From Jeongeupia wiesaeckerbachi (GTDB lineage: Bacteria; Pseudomonadota; Gammaproteobacteria; Burkholderiales; Chitinibacteraceae), in contig NZ_CP136946.1 of the NCBI RefSeq assembly GCF_050916355.1, positions 2,108,001 through 2,172,000 on the forward strand: a stretch of 64,000 nt of DNA, written 5' to 3'. Within the stretch, counting starts at the first letter, position 1. The number at the start of each line of letters is the position of its first letter. Positions 30,985 to 38,897 of this stretch are shown here, piece after piece. The notes under the pieces are model-generated. The model was not told where the DNA came from. It saw only the letters and a program-made list of their open reading frames with translations, and did not search any database. The position numbers were made by a program, and so were the translations under genes.

Positions 30985-31707
30985 ATGGATGCCGGGACCT
31001 ATCTGCACCAGTTTTTGTTCGGGTTTTATCCCTATATCGCGCTGACGGTGTTCTTTGTCGGTAGCCTGTTGCGCTTCGATCGCGAGCAATACAGCTGGCG
31101 GGCGGACTCGTCGCAATTGTTGCGAAAGAAGCAATTGCGCTGGGGGTCGAACCTCTTTCATTTCGGCGTACTCGTGGTATTCGCCGGTCATCTGGTTGGT
31201 TTCCTGATGCCCGAACCGATCGTGCTGGCGTTCATGAGCGAGCATGCGCACGAGCTACTGGCCATGGTCGGCGGTGGCGTCGCCGGATTTGCCGCCATCA
31301 TCGGGCTGTCGATACTGATCCATCGACGCCTGAGCGATCCGCGGCTGCGCTCCAATAGCCGGCCGTGGGATTTGCTTATCGTCGCCATCCTGTGGGTGCA
31401 GCTGGCACTCGGGCTGGCAACGGTTTATTTCTCGTCGACCAGGGTCGAAGGCTACAGCTTTCAGGCCTTGATCTATTACGTTCAGGGCATCGTGATCTTC
31501 CGGCCGGACAACGCCAATCTGCTGCTGACGATTCCCTGGGTCTACAAGCTGCACATCTTCCTCGGCCTGACTATTTTCCTGGTGTTTCCGTTCACGCGGC
31601 TGGTCCACATCTGGAGCGGATTTGCTTCGGTGTTCTACCTGTTCCGCCCGTTCCAGCTGATGCGCACACGTCGCACAACGACGCGTGGCGTACAGGGGCT
31701 CAAATGA
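30985..31707 (+). CDS. narI: Respiratory nitrate reductase gamma subunit (cytochrome b)
   Basis: NarI is the membrane cytochrome b that takes electrons from quinol and anchors NarGH. The 240-residue protein has five hydrophobic segments, with histidines placed as heme ligands in HFGVLVVFAGHLVGF and, near the C-terminus, in YKLHIFLGLTIF and TRLVHIWSG. GAAGGAG at 30971 favours the ATG at 30985; GTG at 30982 and ATG at 30980 are close alternatives. It ends overlapping the next gene by 4 bases. Confidence 0.96.
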   Translation: MDAGTYLHQFLFGFYPYIALTVFFVGSLLRFDREQYSWRADSSQLLRKKQLRWGSNLFHFGVLVVFAGHLVGFLMPEPIVLAFMSEHAHELLAMVGGGVAGFAAIIGLSILIHRRLSDPRLRSNSRPWDLLIVAILWVQLALGLATVYFSSTRVEGYSFQALIYYVQGIVIFRPDNANLLLTIPWVYKLHIFLGLTIFLVFPFTRLVHIWSGFASVFYLFRPFQLMRTRRTTTRGVQGLK

Positions 31708-32438
31708 CCCAGACCGAAGCCCAGGACATCCGTGTGAACGGCGTCGCCGTGACCGACGAAGGCATGGCCAACGCAGAGAGCGCGGCGGTGTACGAGCTGC
31801 TTCGGCAACAGGTGCTGAACCAGCAATTGCTGGAAGACGGCGCCGACGACGATGCGATGGCCGCCGCTATTGAGCAATTGCTGCTGCGCGACGTAGCGGT
31901 GCCGCAAGCCGACGATGCGGCGTGCAGACGCTATTTCAATGCCCACGCGGCCGACTATGTACTGGGTGAACGGGTCGGCGTCCGGCACATCCTGTTTGGC
32001 GTGACACCGGGTGTTCCCGTTGCGGCCTTGCTCGAGCAGGCCCAACGGGTGCTCCAGGCAGTGTTGGCCGCGCCCGAGCGGATCGGCGAGTTGGCCAGGC
32101 AGTACTCCAATTGTCCGAGTGGCGCAGAGGGTGGGCATCTCGGGCTACTGAGTCGCGGCGATACGGTGCCCGAATTCGAGCAGTCGCTGTTCGGCGGACA
32201 AACCATCGGCGTGCTGCCGCAGCTGGTCAGAACCCGCTACGGCTTCCATGTCGTGGTCATCGAGGCACGCGAGGCAGGGCAGGCGCTGAGTTACGCACAG
32301 GTGCAGCGCCAGGTCGCACAGCAGTTGCAGGCGGCAGCGCTCAAGCGCGCCTTGTCGCAGTATGTGCAGGTGCTGGCCGGGCAAGCCGAGCTGGCCGGCG
32401 TGGCGCTGGAACAGGCCGATTCGCCGTTGCTGCGCTGA
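31704..32438 (+). CDS. Parvulin-type peptidylprolyl isomerase of the nar operon
   Basis: The 244-residue protein has a C-terminal PpiC/parvulin domain at about residues 92-195: VRHILFGV, the SNCPSGAEGGHLGLLSRGD stretch, FEQSLF and TRYGFHVV are standard parvulin motifs. The N-terminal half is helical, as in NifM-like proteins. No signal peptide is seen, so it should be cytoplasmic. The ATG overlaps the narI stop by 4 bases. Its place suggests a role in folding a Nar subunit, as with the parvulin often found after narI in betaproteobacteria; this is inference. No terminator follows. Confidence 0.9.
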   Translation: MTQTEAQDIRVNGVAVTDEGMANAESAAVYELLRQQVLNQQLLEDGADDDAMAAAIEQLLLRDVAVPQADDAACRRYFNAHAADYVLGERVGVRHILFGVTPGVPVAALLEQAQRVLQAVLAAPERIGELARQYSNCPSGAEGGHLGLLSRGDTVPEFEQSLFGGQTIGVLPQLVRTRYGFHVVVIEAREAGQALSYAQVQRQVAQQLQAAALKRALSQYVQVLAGQAELAGVALEQADSPLLR

Positions 32439-33316
32439 TTTATCCACTACCGCGCTGGGCAAGGATGTGGGCGTGCTGTGGGTAAGCCCGGCAAGGCCTT
32501 GTTTTGATTAGGCTATATCAGGCTGCCCGCTTTCAAGGCAGGTCCGGCAGACTACCCACCGATTGCGTTCGCCGTGATGTTGACCGGCTGTGGATAGCGG
32601 CTGCAAGGCTTTGTTTGGACTACGTTTTTCTGTATTGCCTGTTTTTTGTGCATTTCACCCGTAGCTGCTGCCCGATCCTGCGGGGAGCTCGGGGCGGGGG
32701 AGCGAGCCAGCAATCATCCCCCGAAATCTTGGGCCGGACTGTGAGGCTGCTGTGGATGAGTGCGGCAAGCCTCTGTTTCTAGGCTCTTTTTCTGAACTGA
32801 CTGAAAAATGTGCAGGCCGGGGCTGCAAAGCCTTGGCGTACATGCGGCTTGTCCCCAGCTTCGTGCAACAAGCATGTGGAATAGCTGTGGACAACACATG
32901 TACAAGGCTGATTTGGCGGGATTTTTTCCCACTGCTTGCGAGCCGTTCAGGTCCTCGCCGTGTCCGATAATCGGCGGCGTGGCAGACGACTTGTCCACTC
33001 ATCCACCGTTTTACTGCAACAAGGGTGTGAGTGGGCTGTGGATCGTTGCCCCATCATGCTGTTTTAAAAAGCCTTTCTCCAGCTGCCTGAAATTTGGTCA
33101 ATACCCTTGCCCTGCTGGGTGATGCGCTATCTCGATCGTCGCGGTGCGGCGAGCGCGACTTCATCCACGAATTTTCATTGCAACGGTGTGGGCGGGCTGT
33201 GGGTAATCGATGCAAGCCACTGTTTGCAATGTACTTTTTGCGGCTGCTCAAGGAATGAGCAGCATGCTGGCCTGCGTTAGAATGCTCGGCTGTCTGTTCT
33301 ACTGCTCCGTTTCGCC
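32439..33316. repeat. Array of about six degenerate repeats with DnaA-box-like cores
   Basis: This 878-base gap has no supportable gene. It contains six direct repeats whose core is GCTGTGG followed by RTNN or ACAA. The nonamers start at 32477, 32589, 32751, 32886, 33037 and 33198, spaced 112-162 bases. In four copies the core is followed by GCAAGSCnnTGTTT. Most units are preceded by a TGTG-rich stretch, and the last three by GCAAC. Inverted partners lie at 32440, 32991, 32999 and 33161 (TTATCCACT, TTGTCCACT, TCATCCACC, TCATCCACG). These resemble the DnaA box TTATNCACA. Role unknown: clustered DnaA binding, an origin-like or titration site, or a family of structured repeats. Confidence 0.6.
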
Positions 33317-34678
33317 ATGCCGCTCAAAGCCCCCGAACTCTTGTTGCCCGCCGGTACGCTGGAAAAAATGCGCGCCGCCTACGATTTCGGCGCCGATGCC
33401 GTCTACGCTGGCCAGCCGCGTTACAGCCTGCGAGCGCGCAACAACGACTTTAAGCTCGAGCAACTGCAGCAGGGCATTGCCGAAGCGCATGCGCGTGGCA
33501 AGAAGCTCTTTGTCGCCAGCAATATCCTGCCGCACAACGCCAAGGTGAAGACCTATCTCGCCGATATGGAGCCGGTGATCGCGATGAAGCCCGATGCGCT
33601 GATCATGGCCGATCCGGGTCTGATCATGATGGTGCGCGAGCGCTGGCCCGATCAGGCGATCCATCTGTCGGTGCAGGCCAATACGGTCAACTACGCCGGG
33701 GTGAAGTTCTGGCAGGCGCTCGGGCTGGAGCGGGTGATCCTGTCGCGCGAGCTGAGCCTCGACGAGGTCGAGGAAATCCGTCAGCGCTGCCCGGACATGG
33801 AGCTGGAAGTTTTCATCCATGGTGCGCTGTGCATTGCCTATTCGGGTCGTTGCCTGCTGTCGGGCTATTTCAACCATCGCGATCCCAACCAGGGCACCTG
33901 TACCAACGCCTGCCGCTGGGACTACACCGTCAGCGATACGGCGGTGGACGATGCCGGCGACGTCAGGCCGGCGAAAATCGACTTCGATTTCAACCGCGCG
34001 CTAGGCGAGGCCGAGCAGTCGTTTGCCGACTGTGGCGGTGCCGAGCGCCATCCGCTGGCCGACAAGACCTATCTGATCGAAGAGGCCAGCCGACCCGGCG
34101 AGATGATGCCGATCATCGAAGACGAACACGGCACCTACATCATGAACAGCAAGGATCTGCGCGCGGTTCAGCACGTCGAGCGGCTGGCGAAGATCGGCGT
34201 CGACTCGCTCAAGGTCGAGGGCCGGACCAAGTCGCTGTACTACGTGGCGCGTGCCGCGCAGGTCTATCGTCGTGCGATCGACGACGCGGTCGCCGGCCGG
34301 CCCTTCAATCCGGCCTTGCTCGCCGATCTCGATGGCCTCGCCAACCGCGGCTACACCGACGGCTTCTATCAGCGCCACTACACCCACGAAGCGCAGAACT
34401 ACCTCGACGGCCACTCCAAGGCCAAGCGCAGCCAGTTCGTCGGCGAGGTGAAGAGCGTCGTCGACGGCTGGGCCGAGATCGACGTGAAGAACCGCTTCGA
34501 GGTCGGCGACGAGCTGGAAATCATCCATCCGTCCGGCAATGTCCAGCTCACGCTGGCCGCGCTGCGCGGTCGCGAAGGCGAACCGGTGGCGGCTGCGGCC
34601 GGCAATGGCGTGTACGTCCGCATGCCGCTTGACGCACGCTTCGACGGCGCGCTGATCGCGCGGCTGCTACGAGACTAG
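33317..34678 (+). CDS. trhP: tRNA 5-hydroxyuridine synthesis protein, U32 peptidase family
   Basis: The 453-residue protein is of the YegQ/TrhP type in peptidase family U32. These use prephenate to hydroxylate U34 of certain tRNAs rather than acting as proteases. The start PLKAPELLLPAGTLEKMRAA, the FGADAVYAGQPRYSLRARNNDF stretch and the cysteine-bearing GALCIAYSGRC and GTCTNACRW motifs (iron-sulfur ligands) are diagnostic. Length equals that of E. coli YegQ. The gene stands alone, between the repeat array and a convergent MocR-type regulator. Confidence 0.93.
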   Translation: MPLKAPELLLPAGTLEKMRAAYDFGADAVYAGQPRYSLRARNNDFKLEQLQQGIAEAHARGKKLFVASNILPHNAKVKTYLADMEPVIAMKPDALIMADPGLIMMVRERWPDQAIHLSVQANTVNYAGVKFWQALGLERVILSRELSLDEVEEIRQRCPDMELEVFIHGALCIAYSGRCLLSGYFNHRDPNQGTCTNACRWDYTVSDTAVDDAGDVRPAKIDFDFNRALGEAEQSFADCGGAERHPLADKTYLIEEASRPGEMMPIIEDEHGTYIMNSKDLRAVQHVERLAKIGVDSLKVEGRTKSLYYVARAAQVYRRAIDDAVAGRPFNPALLADLDGLANRGYTDGFYQRHYTHEAQNYLDGHSKAKRSQFVGEVKSVVDGWAEIDVKNRFEVGDELEIIHPSGNVQLTLAALRGREGEPVAAAAGNGVYVRMPLDARFDGALIARLLRD

Positions 34679-34711
34679 CGCCCGCTCATGGCCCGGCAGC
34701 TGCCGGGCGGT

Positions 34712-36127
34712 TTACGCCACCGTGCCTGATGCCAGCTTGCCCAGCAGTGCCATGCCCTGTTCGAAATCGTCGGACCAGGGCGAGCCGTAGTTGAGCCGCA
34801 GGCAGTTGCCGAACTGCCGGCTCGCCGAGAAGATCGGCCCCGGGGCGATGCTGATGCCTTGGTCGATGGCGTGGCGGTGCAAGGCCAGCGTATCAAAGCC
34901 CGCCGGAAATTCGACCCACAGAAAATAGCCGCCTCCCGGACGCGACACGCGGATCCCGGCAGGGAAGTGAGTGGTCAGCGCGCGGTTCATGCACGCCAGC
35001 TGCGATTCGAGCGCATGCCGCAGCTTGCGCAGATGCTTGTCGTAGCCGCCGGTTTGCAGATAGTCGGCGAGTGCAACCTGCGCCGGCACGCTGGCCGATA
35101 GCGTCGTCATCAGCTTGAGCCGTTCGATCCGCTGACCAAAGCGGCCCGGCGATACCCAGCCGATCCGGTAACCGGGCGCCAGCGTTTTCGAAAAAGAACT
35201 GCAGTGCATCACCAGCCCCTGCGTATCGAAGGCCTTGGCCGGCAGCGGCGCCTGGCGGCCGAAATACAGCTCACCGTAGACATCGTCCTCGATCAGCGGG
35301 ATCTGGTGCCGCGCCAACAGCGCGACCAATGCCTTCTTTTTGTCCTCGCTCATGCTCGCGCCCATCGGGTTCTGGAACGACGTCATGAACCAGCACGCCT
35401 TGACCGGATGGCGTTCGAGTGCGACGGCCAAGGCGTCGAGATCGAGCCCGTCCTTCGGGTGAACCGGGATTTCCAGCGCCCGCATGCCCAGACGCTCGAT
35501 CGCCTGCGTTGCGGCATAAAAACCCGGCGATTCGATCGCGATCACGTCGCCGGGCTGCGCAACGGCGGCGAGGCACAGGTTCAGGGCTTCGAGCGCGCCA
35601 TTGGTGACGATGAGTTGCTCGGCAGCTTGCGGCATGCCGAGGCCGAGATAGCGTAGCGCGATCTGCTGGCGCAAACCGGGATGGCCCGGCGGCAGGCTGG
35701 CGACCGTGTCCCACGGATCGATGAAGCGCGCCGTCGACGCCAGCGATTTCGCCAGTCGCGGCAATGGAAACAGTGTCGGTGATGGAAAGGCAGAGCCGAG
35801 CGGCAGGATGTTGCGATGCTGGACCGCGCCGAGTACCGAGAACACCAGTTCGCTGACATCGACCGCTGCCGATCGCTGCGACGGCGGGCTGGCGGCGGGC
35901 TCCGGCGGTCGACTCTGGCTGGCGCTGGCGACGAAGTAGCCCGAGCGTTCGCGCGCCCGAACCAGGCCGCGTTGCTCAAGCAGGTAATAGGCCTGGAAGG
36001 CCGTCGACGGGCTGACGCGGTGTTGGGCCATCACCTTGCGGATCGACGGCAGGCGCGTTCCGGGCGCAAGCTGGCCGCTACGGATGTCGGCGGCAATCAG
36101 TTCGGCGATGTCTTCATAGCGCTTCAT
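34712..36127 (-). CDS. MocR-type (GntR/aminotransferase) transcriptional regulator
   Basis: The 471-residue protein has an N-terminal GntR winged helix (about residues 1-70, MKRYEDIAELIAADIRSGQL and LPSIRKVMAQHRVSPSTAFQAY) fused to a fold-type I aminotransferase domain (about 95-470) with a PLP-lysine region SSFSKTLAPGYRIGWV. This is the MocR architecture, where PLP or an amino compound controls DNA binding. It is divergent from cydAB across 152 bases that contain a perfect TGATAC/GTATCA dyad. Control of itself, and perhaps of cydAB, is inferred. Confidence 0.93.
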   Translation of the reverse strand: MKRYEDIAELIAADIRSGQLAPGTRLPSIRKVMAQHRVSPSTAFQAYYLLEQRGLVRARERSGYFVASASQSRPPEPAASPPSQRSAAVDVSELVFSVLGAVQHRNILPLGSAFPSPTLFPLPRLAKSLASTARFIDPWDTVASLPPGHPGLRQQIALRYLGLGMPQAAEQLIVTNGALEALNLCLAAVAQPGDVIAIESPGFYAATQAIERLGMRALEIPVHPKDGLDLDALAVALERHPVKACWFMTSFQNPMGASMSEDKKKALVALLARHQIPLIEDDVYGELYFGRQAPLPAKAFDTQGLVMHCSSFSKTLAPGYRIGWVSPGRFGQRIERLKLMTTLSASVPAQVALADYLQTGGYDKHLRKLRHALESQLACMNRALTTHFPAGIRVSRPGGGYFLWVEFPAGFDTLALHRHAIDQGISIAPGPIFSASRQFGNCLRLNYGSPWSDDFEQGMALLGKLASGTVA

Positions 36128-36154
36128 CGGTGTCAGGCCCTGCTGTGCTTCATC

Positions 36155-36172
36155 TGATACGCAAAAGTATCA
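36155..36172. promoter_or_regulatory. Palindrome between the MocR regulator and cydAB, likely operator
   Basis: TGATAC-GCAAAA-GTATCA is a perfect 6+6 inverted repeat with a 6-base spacer, 28 bases upstream of the MocR start and about 110 bases upstream of cydA. It suits a dimeric GntR-fold regulator. Assignment to the adjacent MocR protein is inference. Confidence 0.55.
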
Positions 36173-36279
36173 CTTTTCTGATTCTGTTACTCGTTGGTCA
36201 TTGCCGCAATACTGGCTGCACGGTCCGTCGGCTGCCCGGCAATCGGTCGCCGCGGTGGGGCGGGCTGGCGGGAGTTCAT

Positions 36280-37707
36280 ATGAGTACCCTGACCGCGGTT
36301 GATCTGGCGCGCATCCAGTTCGCGTTTACCGTTTCCTTCCACATCGTGTTTCCGGCGATCAGTATCGGGCTGGCGAGTTTCATCGCCGTGCTCGAAGGGC
36401 TGTGGCTCAAGACCGGCAAGCCGGTCTACCTCGACCTGTGCCGCTTCTGGTCGCGCGTGTTCGCCGTCGCTTTCGGCATGGGCGTCGTCTCCGGCGTGGT
36501 GATGAGCTACCAGTTCGGCACCAACTGGAGCGTGTTCTCCAACTTCGCCGGCAGCGTCACCGGGCCCTTGCTCGCGTACGAGGTACTGACGGCGTTTTTC
36601 CTCGAAGCCGGCTTCCTCGGCATCATGCTGTTCGGCTGGAACAAGGTCGGCCCGCGCGCGCATTTCGGCGCGACGCTGATGGTCGCGATCGGCACACTGA
36701 TCTCGACCTTCTGGATTCTGGCGTCGAACAGCTGGATGCAGACGCCGGCCGGCTTCGAGATCGTCGACGGCCGCGTGGTGCCGACCGACTGGTGGGCGGT
36801 GATCTTCAACCCCTCGTTCCCGTACCGGCTGGTGCACATGACGCTGTCGGCCTTCGTCGTCACCGCCTTGCTGGTCGCGGCGACCGCCGCATGGCATTTG
36901 CTGCGGCAGCGGCGCGATGCGGCGATCAAGACCTCGTTCACGATGGCGCTGGGCATGCTGGTGATCCTCGCACCGCTGCAGGCCTTCGTCGGCGATCTGC
37001 ACGGGCTCAATACGCTCAAGCACCAGCCGGCCAAGCTCGCCGCGATCGAAGGCATCTGGGAGACCGAGCAGGGCGGTACCGCGCTCAATCTGTTCGGCAT
37101 TCCGAACATGGCCGAGGAGCGCACCGACTACGCGCTGGCGATTCCGCATCTGGGCAGCCTGATCCTCACGCACTCGTGGGACGGCGAAATCCGCGGCCTG
37201 AAGGAATGGCCGCGCGAGGACAGGCCGAACTCGACCATCGTGTTCTGGAGCTTCCGCATCATGGTCGGCCTCGGTCTGCTGATGATCGCGCTGGCGGGGC
37301 TGTTCCTGTTGCTGCGCCGGCGCGGCCGGCACTTCGAGCACCGGGGCTTTCAGCGTTTTGCGCTCGCAATGGGGCCAAGCGGTTTCATCGCGCTGCTGGC
37401 GGGCTGGGTGACGACCGAGGTCGGCCGCCAGCCTTGGGTGGTGTACGGCCTGCTGCGCACCGTCGACGCTGCGTCGCCGGTGTCGTACCAGCAGGTCAGC
37501 GTGTCGCTGCTGATTTTCGTGATCGTTTACTTCTTCGTCTTCGGCACCGGCATCTATTACCTGCTCAAGCTGCTGCGCACCGGTCCGGTGACGAACGAGC
37601 ACACGCCGGCCGGCGAGCGCGAGCCGATCGGCCACACCGCCACGTATTCGGGACGGCGGCCGCTGTCCGGCGCCGATGACCTCATCGATGAAGGAGCGCA
37701 GCAATGA
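36280..37707 (+). CDS. cydA: Cytochrome bd-type quinol oxidase subunit I (short Q loop, CIO-like)
   Basis: Subunit I of the bd oxidase carries hemes b558, b595 and d and oxidises ubiquinol while reducing oxygen to water. The 475-residue protein has H21 (in FTVSFHIVFPAISIG), H186 (in RLVHMTLSAF) and the GRQPWVVYGLLRT motif. It is about 45 residues shorter than E. coli CydA, which fits the short-Q-loop class that includes the cyanide-insensitive oxidase CioA. The open frame runs upstream to 36130, but GGGAG before the ATG at 36280 and the conserved start fix it. It overlaps cydB by 4 bases. Confidence 0.95.
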   Translation: MSTLTAVDLARIQFAFTVSFHIVFPAISIGLASFIAVLEGLWLKTGKPVYLDLCRFWSRVFAVAFGMGVVSGVVMSYQFGTNWSVFSNFAGSVTGPLLAYEVLTAFFLEAGFLGIMLFGWNKVGPRAHFGATLMVAIGTLISTFWILASNSWMQTPAGFEIVDGRVVPTDWWAVIFNPSFPYRLVHMTLSAFVVTALLVAATAAWHLLRQRRDAAIKTSFTMALGMLVILAPLQAFVGDLHGLNTLKHQPAKLAAIEGIWETEQGGTALNLFGIPNMAEERTDYALAIPHLGSLILTHSWDGEIRGLKEWPREDRPNSTIVFWSFRIMVGLGLLMIALAGLFLLLRRRGRHFEHRGFQRFALAMGPSGFIALLAGWVTTEVGRQPWVVYGLLRTVDAASPVSYQQVSVSLLIFVIVYFFVFGTGIYYLLKLLRTGPVTNEHTPAGEREPIGHTATYSGRRPLSGADDLIDEGAQQ

Positions 37708-38708
37708 TCGACATCACCCTGGTCTGGGCCGGCATCATTGCGCTCGGCGTGTTCATTTACGTGATGCTCGACGGATTCGATCTGGGCATCGGCATCCTGT
37801 TTCCGTTCTTTCCGAACGAGGCCGATCGCGACGTGATGATGAACACCGTCGCGCCGGTCTGGGACGGCAACGAAACCTGGCTGGTACTCGGCGGCGCCGG
37901 GCTGTTCGCGGCGTTCCCGGTCGTGTATTCGGCGGTGCTGTCGGCGCTCTACCTGCCGCTGGTGCTGATGCTGGTCGGGCTGATTTTCCGCGGTGTCGCG
38001 TTCGAAATCCGCGCCAAGGCGACGCGCACGCGGCATCTGTGGGATCTGGCCTTTATCGCCGGCTCGGTGCTGGCGACGTTTTGCCAGGGCGTGGCGCTGG
38101 GCGCCTACATTCAGGGGATCAAGGTCGTCGGGCGCGAGTTCGCCGGCGGCGGCTTCGACTGGCTCAGCGCGTTCAGCCTGTTCACCGGCTTCGGTCTGGT
38201 GCTGACCTACGCGCTGCTCGGCTGCGGCTGGCTGATCATCAAGACGCAAGGCGAGCTGCAGCGACGAATGATCGTGCTGATGTCGCCGCTGACCTGGCTG
38301 CTGCTTGGCGCGATCGCCGTCGTCAGCGTCTGGACGCCGCTGATCGATCCCGCCGTTGCGATGCGCTGGTTCAGCCTGCCCAATCTGCTGTGGTTTGCGC
38401 CGGTGCCGCTGGCGGTGCTCGGCTGCGCATGGGGCATCCGCCGGGCGCTGCGGCGGGGGCGGGAATACGCGCCGTATTTCCTCGCGCTGGCGATCGTCGC
38501 ACTCGGCTACAGCGGCTTTTTGATCAGTATCTGGCCCTACCTGATCCCGCCGGCGGTGACGCTGTGGGACGCCGCGGCACCGGCAAGCAGCCAGTCGTTC
38601 ACGCTGGTGGGGGCGCTGATCATCATCCCGATCATCCTGGCGTACACCGCACTCGGTTACTGGGTGTTCCGCGGCAAGGTCCACGCCGACGATGCGGGGT
38701 ACCACTGA
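37704..38708 (+). CDS. cydB: Cytochrome bd-type quinol oxidase subunit II
   Basis: The 334-residue membrane protein begins MIDITLVWAGIIALGVFIYV. It has the LDGFDLGIGILFPF and VAPVWDGNETWLVLGG motifs that define CydB, plus GVAFEIRAK. It lacks heme ligands of its own but is needed for heme assembly in subunit I. The start overlaps the cydA stop by 4 bases, and its stop overlaps the next small gene by one base. Confidence 0.96.
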   Translation: MIDITLVWAGIIALGVFIYVMLDGFDLGIGILFPFFPNEADRDVMMNTVAPVWDGNETWLVLGGAGLFAAFPVVYSAVLSALYLPLVLMLVGLIFRGVAFEIRAKATRTRHLWDLAFIAGSVLATFCQGVALGAYIQGIKVVGREFAGGGFDWLSAFSLFTGFGLVLTYALLGCGWLIIKTQGELQRRMIVLMSPLTWLLLGAIAVVSVWTPLIDPAVAMRWFSLPNLLWFAPVPLAVLGCAWGIRRALRRGREYAPYFLALAIVALGYSGFLISIWPYLIPPAVTLWDAAAPASSQSFTLVGALIIIPIILAYTALGYWVFRGKVHADDAGYH

Positions 38709-38836
38709 TGTGTAGTGCCGAGCGTCGAGCCGCCTGGCGTGGCGCGCTGTGGTTTGCCGGGCTGTGGCTCGCCGGCGTGCTCGCGCTGACTGCCGTCGCC
38801 GGTTTCTTCCGCTTGCTGATGCACTGGGTCGGCTAG
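38708..38836 (+). CDS. DUF2474-type small membrane subunit of the bd oxidase
   Basis: A 42-residue single-span protein starts MCSAERRAAWRGALWFAGLW and ends FRLLMHWVG. Basic N-terminus, one transmembrane helix and its place one base into the cydB stop match the DUF2474 (CydX-like) small subunits that follow cioAB/cydAB in many proteobacteria and stabilise the oxidase. It is below the length at which simple gene finders report genes. Confidence 0.8.
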   Translation: MCSAERRAAWRGALWFAGLWLAGVLALTAVAGFFRLLMHWVG

Positions 38837-38897
38837 CCCCGGCGGCCAGCGGCATGGCGGTGCATGAACCGCATTCATATATGTATTCGGATACGAG

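Noticed and set aside
32439..33316. Small genes in the gap between the nar operon and trhP
   Set aside because: The short open frames follow the repeat units, have no ribosome binding sites and show no protein-like pattern.
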